Shown here one piece after another: positions 55,000 through 59,390 of a stretch of DNA of 59,390 bases. The DNA comes from Opitutus sp. GAS368 (lineage in GTDB: Bacteria; Verrucomicrobiota; Verrucomicrobiia; Opitutales; Opitutaceae). The stretch spans positions 1 through 59,390 of the forward strand of contig CAMAPG010000002.1 in NCBI GenBank assembly GCA_945859965.1. Direction: 5' to 3'. The notes under the pieces are model-generated. The model did no database searches. It was not told where the DNA came from and worked only from the letters and a program-made list of their open reading frames with translations. Positions within the stretch are counted from its first letter, which is position 1. The number at the start of each line of letters is the position of its first letter. Both the position numbers and the translations under genes were made by a program.

Positions 55000-56178
55000 T
55001 TAGCGAAGTTCCCAGGCGTACGGGGCGGAGGATAAAAATTTGGGCCCGGTGGCGGTGACTTGCACCACGTCCTCGATCCGGCAGCCGCCAAGGCCGGGGT
55101 AATAAAGTCCGGGCTCGACCGTGACGACGGAACGGTTGCGGAGGATGTAATCGATGCTGCCGCTGACGCGGGGCACTTCATGGATCGCCAGGCCGAGTCC
55201 ATGGCCCGTGCCGTGGAAAAATCCGACGGAGCCTTTTTTGCCGTGCTTCGTTTCGTAGCCCCGCTGGTGGAAGACCTCGACCACCTTCGCGTGGACCGTG
55301 CGGCCGTTCACCCCCGCACGAATTTCCCGCAAGGCCGCCAGCTGGGCCGCGCGCACGGCGGCGACCAGCGCTCGCTGGGCGTCGCTGGCTTTGCCGCGGA
55401 GAAATGTGCGCGTCATGTCGCCGTAATAACCCGTTGCGGTGACGCGGGGAAAAACATCGACGATGATCAGTTCGTTGGCACGCAACGGGCCCGAGCCGCG
55501 ATGGTGCGGATCGCAGGCCTGGTCACCGCCGGCGGCAATGGTGTTGAGCGACGTAGCCCCGGCCTCGAGGCAGGCGATTTCGATGGCGAACTTGAGGCGT
55601 TCGCTGGTCAACTGCTTGCCTTGGTAAATGAGCCGGCCGTTTTTGATTTTGCTCGCCCGCAGCACGCGCTCGGCGGCGGCGATGCCGCGCGCGCTGCAGC
55701 GGTTGCCCTCTCGAATGGCGGCGGCTTCCGCAGGGGTCTTGAGTTCGCGTTCGGGAAAAAGCGGCCCGTCGGCCACTTCAAGGTCGAGCCCGAGCTCGAA
55801 CAGTTTCTCGTAGATTCCCGCGGGGAAGTCTTGGGGAATGGTGAAGCGCGTCTGCTTCAGCTCCTGCGCGAGCAGGGAAATGACCTCGGCTGCGCCAACT
55901 TTGCGGTGGGGCCAGAGCGACCGGGCGCGTTGCAGATAAGGCTCCAGCGGCAGGACGCTGTCGAAGGCCGAGTGTTTGCGCACGCGGCCGAACTCGAGCG
56001 CGTTGACCACGGCGTACTTCCGTCCGCGCACGCCCAGCGCGATGAAAGGGTCGGGCACACCCACCCGGCCGAAATAGAGCGCGTCGGCGCTGGTTTCAGT
56101 GTCGGCGTACAGCAGGGGGGCAAAGGTTTTTTTGGCAGCCACGGGAGAGGAGGTTTCGGCTCGAAAACGATTAGCCAC
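55000..56178 (-). CDS. M24 family aminopeptidase (Xaa-Pro peptidase-like)
   Basis: LIIVDVFPRVTATGYYGDMTRTFLRG, FFHGTGHGLGLAIHEVPRV, VVTVEPGLYYPGLGGCRIEDVVQVT. Confidence 0.92.
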   Translation of the reverse strand: MANRFRAETSSPVAAKKTFAPLLYADTETSADALYFGRVGVPDPFIALGVRGRKYAVVNALEFGRVRKHSAFDSVLPLEPYLQRARSLWPHRKVGAAEVISLLAQELKQTRFTIPQDFPAGIYEKLFELGLDLEVADGPLFPERELKTPAEAAAIREGNRCSARGIAAAERVLRASKIKNGRLIYQGKQLTSERLKFAIEIACLEAGATSLNTIAAGGDQACDPHHRGSGPLRANELIIVDVFPRVTATGYYGDMTRTFLRGKASDAQRALVAAVRAAQLAALREIRAGVNGRTVHAKVVEVFHQRGYETKHGKKGSVGFFHGTGHGLGLAIHEVPRVSGSIDYILRNRSVVTVEPGLYYPGLGGCRIEDVVQVTATGPKFLSSAPYAWELR

Positions 56179-56226
56179 AGACTCGGCGGAAAACGCAAAT
56201 CCGGTTTCTCCGGACCGGTGAGATCG

Positions 56227-57087
56227 TCACTTCGATTTCAACCGCACTTCAAACAGCTTGGGCCAGTTCTTTCCGGTGACGAAGAGCCTGTCTCCGGCTG
56301 CGTCATAAGCCAGACCGTTGAGGACATCGGTGCCCGGACTGCGGTCTCCCGGCGCGAGCAGGCCGGAGAAATCGATCAGGCCCAGAACTTTTCCAGTCGC
56401 TGGATCGATGCGCGCCACGGCCGGCGTCTGCCAGATGTTGGCGAAAATTTCCCCTTTGATGTATTCCAGTTCGTTTAACTGAGCGAGCGGCTGGCCTTGA
56501 TTCCAGACCTCGATGGTGCGCGTCACCTGGAACGTGTGGGGATCGAGGAAGCGGATCCGGTTTGTCCCGTCGCTCATGATCAGCGAATGTCCGTCCGTGG
56601 TCAGGCCCCAGCCTTCGCCCTCGTAGGCAAATTCCTTTTCCCGCTCCAGTGTGTCGAGCCGGTACACAAAGCCTTGGTGATTTTGCCAGGTCAGCTGGAA
56701 AATCCGGTTGTCCAGCACCGTCATGCCTTCCGCAAAATACTGGGCGGACAACCGCACTTCCTCCAATACCCGCCCGGTGGACAGGTCGACTTTCCGCAGG
56801 CTGGAGCGTCCGTTCAGCCCGGTGCTCTCCAGCAAAATACCTTTGAGGAAAACCAGGCCCTGGGTGAAGGCGTGAGGGTCATGCGGCCAGACATTCACCA
56901 CGTCGTAGGTATAAAGCGGGACTTCCGCGGCCGGCGCTCCGCGCGCTGGCGCGCCGTGGTCCACCTGCCCGCCGCTCGCCGGGGGCGTGGCGGGCTTCTC
57001 TTTGCAACCGGCGGATAACGTCAGGCCCAATCCCAACAGGCAGGAGACAACAGTGCGGCGGAGCATCACGTTTCTTTCGTGAGGCAT
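56227..57087 (-). CDS. lipoprotein glutaminyl-peptide cyclotransferase (glutamine cyclotransferase)
   Basis: Lipobox LTLSAGC; YDVVNVWPHDPHAFTQGLVFLKGILLESTGLNGRSSLRKV, LNELEYIKGEIFANIWQT, VLNGLAYD. Confidence 0.9.
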   Translation of the reverse strand: MPHERNVMLRRTVVSCLLGLGLTLSAGCKEKPATPPASGGQVDHGAPARGAPAAEVPLYTYDVVNVWPHDPHAFTQGLVFLKGILLESTGLNGRSSLRKVDLSTGRVLEEVRLSAQYFAEGMTVLDNRIFQLTWQNHQGFVYRLDTLEREKEFAYEGEGWGLTTDGHSLIMSDGTNRIRFLDPHTFQVTRTIEVWNQGQPLAQLNELEYIKGEIFANIWQTPAVARIDPATGKVLGLIDFSGLLAPGDRSPGTDVLNGLAYDAAGDRLFVTGKNWPKLFEVRLKSK

Positions 57088-57137
57088 GGTCGCCCGTGGT
57101 TCAATCGCCAAGCGTGGCCTGAAAGCCGCGCCGCCGC

Positions 57138-57575
57138 TTACTCCTTCGGGATTTCGTTGTCCGTCCGCAAGACCAGCACCGGAGTCTTGGTCTTCACCCA
57201 GACTTCGGCTTCCTTGAAATTTTTCGCGGGCACGTTTTCCAGCGCCTCGCCCACGGTCTTGGCCGGGTAGAGCCGGCCTTTCCGGGTGGTGTTGTAATCG
57301 TAGACGCTGCGGAAAATGCGCTCCTGGGTCGTCGCCGGGCTCTCGCTCTCGGGGATTTGCAGGACCCAGCCCACGAAATCGTTCTTTGGGAGGCGGCCCT
57401 CGGGATCGCTCACCAGGATGGCGAACTGCTTTTTGACCGCCGGCGGCTTGTCTTCGTCGCCCGTGTCCGGCTGCACCACCAGGTTCATCTCCTCCATCAC
57501 GCGCCGGAGCACGGAAGGATCGATGTGGTTTTTCTTCAAAATCTCGGCGACTTTACTGACATCAATTTTCGGCAT
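57138..57575 (-). CDS. conserved hypothetical protein
   Basis: 145-aa ORF MPKIDVSKVAEILKKNHIDPSVLRRVMEEMNLVVQP...; coding-like composition. Confidence 0.75.
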   Translation of the reverse strand: MPKIDVSKVAEILKKNHIDPSVLRRVMEEMNLVVQPDTGDEDKPPAVKKQFAILVSDPEGRLPKNDFVGWVLQIPESESPATTQERIFRSVYDYNTTRKGRLYPAKTVGEALENVPAKNFKEAEVWVKTKTPVLVLRTDNEIPKE

Positions 57576-57635
57576 GGGAAATTCTCTTTGGGAAGAACGA
57601 ATGGACACGAACGCGCCGCAATGTAAAGGCCTGCG

Positions 57636-58145
57636 ATGAGCGAGGAATTCTTCGACATCGTAAATCCGCACGACGAAGTCATCGGCCGTGCGCTGCGGCG
57701 CGAGGTGCATGCCTCCGGCCTGTGGCACCGGGCAATCCACGTCCTGGTGTTCGACCGCCTGGGACGGGTGTTTCTCCAGAAACGGTCGATGCTCAAGGAC
57801 ATGGCGCCCGGCTTGTGGGACTCCTCCTGCTCCGGCCACGTCGATTCCGGGGAAGACTATGATGCGGCGGCGACCCGTGAACTGGGCGAAGAGCTCGGTT
57901 TGCCAGAACCGGAGGCGAAGGCGCGGGAGCGCTGGTTTCGGAAAGAGGCATGCCGGGAAACCGGTTGGGAATTCGTCTGGGTGTACCGGCTCCGGCACGA
58001 GGGACCCTTCGTACTGCATCCGGAGGAAATCTCTGGCGGCGAATGGCTCGCGCCGGACGAAGTGACTGCGCGGATGGCAAGGCGGCCGGAGGACTATGCC
58101 CCGGCGTTTCGCCTGCTATGGGGCATCGCGGCGCAGAAGCCCTAG
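57636..58145 (+). CDS. NUDIX hydrolase (isopentenyl-diphosphate isomerase-like)
   Basis: Nudix-box region SSCSGHVDSGEDYDAAATRELGEELGL. Confidence 0.9.
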   Translation: MSEEFFDIVNPHDEVIGRALRREVHASGLWHRAIHVLVFDRLGRVFLQKRSMLKDMAPGLWDSSCSGHVDSGEDYDAAATRELGEELGLPEPEAKARERWFRKEACRETGWEFVWVYRLRHEGPFVLHPEEISGGEWLAPDEVTARMARRPEDYAPAFRLLWGIAAQKP

Positions 58146-58267
58146 GAACTGTTTGGGAGTTCGTCTCTCCGAGTAGCGAAAGCCGTGAGGCTTTCGTCCG
58201 AACCCGAAACGCTCACGCGTTTCGCTACGAGAATCCAAGGCAAGCGGCATTTCCCAAACAGCCCTTA
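58142..58267 (+). repeat. family A palindromic element copy 3
   Basis: CTAGGAACTGTTTGGGA...TTTCCCAAACAGCCCTTA; TAG at 58143-58145 is the stop of the NUDIX gene. Confidence 0.9.
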
Positions 58268-58311
58268 TGCATCTGCAATTTAATTTGGCCCATGATTCCC
58301 GGACCGGTTTT

Positions 58312-58409
58312 GGCCACGAAAAGGCACGAAATGACACGATAACAGCGGGATCTTTCTGAGAGATCCGAGTCCAGGATTTTTTTTGCGTCATTTCATGCCT
58401 TTTTGTGGC
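58312..58409. repeat. inverted pair of degenerate 9-mer micro-arrays (CCACGAAAA GGCACGAAA TGACACGAT / GCGTCATTTCATGCCTTTTTGTGGC)
   Basis: Inverted arms read directly. Confidence 0.75.
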
Positions 58410-58461
58410 AAAAAATTCCGAGGCTTGGACTTGGCCGCGGCCCCGCGTTATCGAAAAGGCC

Positions 58462-58755
58462 CTAGAATGACGGCGAACTGCGGAAGCGCCGGCCGGAGAT
58501 TTTTCCCGCCCCGACGTTTTCGCTCAGGCGTTTTATTTCCTCGAACTGCTTCTGGGAAATCAACCGGCGCGGCACCCGTTTTTCCGCCTCGTAAATCAAC
58601 TTGGCCCGATCGTCGTCGTTCGGGATGTGTTCCTCCCACGAGGTATGGTGACCTTGGTGGCGCGTCCATTCAATGTTGCCGCCATGGACGACGACATTGA
58701 CCTGATACTTCCCCTGCTCGGGGTTCTTGTTCCACCAGCCAAACTCGATGCTCAT
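58462..58755 (-). CDS. hypothetical protein
   Basis: MSIEFGWWNKNPEQGKYQVNVVVHGGNIEWTRHQGHHTSWEEHIPNDDDRAKLIYEAEKRVP; same strand as and 22 bp downstream of the phosphoesterase. Confidence 0.65.
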   Translation of the reverse strand: MSIEFGWWNKNPEQGKYQVNVVVHGGNIEWTRHQGHHTSWEEHIPNDDDRAKLIYEAEKRVPRRLISQKQFEEIKRLSENVGAGKISGRRFRSSPSF

Positions 58756-58777
58756 CCCAATGGGTTTCGGCGAAAGT

Positions 58778-59390
58778 TCACTTTTCCGCGAGCGCAAACT
58801 CCGCCTGGACCTCGCCGGGATGGAATGCGCCTCGCTGCCGTTTCACCGTCCGCACGATCAGGCGGTCCACCGTCATGTCCACCACGCAGCTGCCGAGGGG
58901 AGGACAAAAGGAGCCGGTGTTGACGACGATTTGCCCGTGCGGTGAGCGCCAGACGCCCGGCCGGTGCACATGGCCGGTGATGACGAACCGGGCGGCCGGA
59001 CGATGCGCGCGGACCAAGGCGACGGCGCGCCGGAGCGCTTCGTGCCAGGCGCGCAGGACGTCGACGAAACGGAAGGGTGGCCAGAAGGTATCCGCGGCAA
59101 AGCTCTTGAGATATTTCCAACGATTATGCTCCGCCTGGTGACGCTGGGGCAGTGCGACACACATGCCGCGAAAAAGCTCCAGGCGGTTTTCCAGCACGCT
59201 GTAGTCGCGATCCGGGGCGTTGGCGCGGGCTGCCACCAAGCCCGTCCGGATGGCGGAGACGTCCCGGCCCCACGGCACAATATCGTCGAACACCACATCG
59301 CCGTGCGTGACGAAAACGCGCCCGGCGTCCAAGTCCAGGGCGTGCACTGCGGAAATATCGGGGTCGTGATTGCCGGTGATGAACTGGGTG
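58778..59390 (-). CDS. metallophosphoesterase, 5' end truncated by window edge
   Basis: Frame runs to the window end with FITGNHDPDIS; VFVTHGDVVFDD; FVITGHVHRPGVW; VVNTGSF. Confidence 0.85.
   Translation of the reverse strand, partial: TQFITGNHDPDISAVHALDLDAGRVFVTHGDVVFDDIVPWGRDVSAIRTGLVAARANAPDRDYSVLENRLELFRGMCVALPQRHQAEHNRWKYLKSFAADTFWPPFRFVDVLRAWHEALRRAVALVRAHRPAARFVITGHVHRPGVWRSPHGQIVVNTGSFCPPLGSCVVDMTVDRLIVRTVKRQRGAFHPGEVQAEFALAEK

Noticed and set aside
53382-55058. 558-aa plus-strand ORF
   Set aside because: Antisense to gmhB and rfaE1, which have clear catalytic motifs.
55060-56478. 472-aa plus-strand ORF
   Set aside because: Antisense to the M24 peptidase and glutaminyl cyclase; no recognisable domain.

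Overview
GC-rich bacterial chromosomal window (59,390 bp). Gene content and protein style suggest Verrucomicrobia, perhaps Opitutaceae-like; this is inference, no database was searched. Most of it is housekeeping: L25-pth-S6-SSB-L9-dnaB-bamA-skp-lpxD-prs-degP; pyrE; an ExbB/ExbD/ExbD/TonB/TPR/coiled-coil operon; a folP-folB-folK-pabB-pabC operon; rpmI-rplT-pheS-pheT; gatC-gatA-gatB; a VWA/two-component cluster; SOD/Fur; an M16 peptidase; nadK-tlyA-mutM; gmhB-rfaE1; and five tRNAs. There is no prophage, CRISPR array, rRNA operon or transposase in the window. The least explained signal is in the spacers. There are REP/BIME-like elements in which GTAG and CTAC 'feet' flank two facing hairpins. 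One family is nested in a TA-flanked terminal-inverted-repeat element, and in two of its three copies the element boundary supplies the TAG stop codon of the upstream gene. There are also several spacers carrying degenerate tandem micro-arrays (7-mers or about 9-mers) in inverted pairs. Other points of interest: a degenerate response regulator broken by an exact 5-bp tandem duplication, an HTH-MBL fusion with an altered metal motif, TolA-like coiled-coil proteins in the ExbBD-TonB operon, and zinc-ligand loss in Fur-like and Fpg-like proteins.
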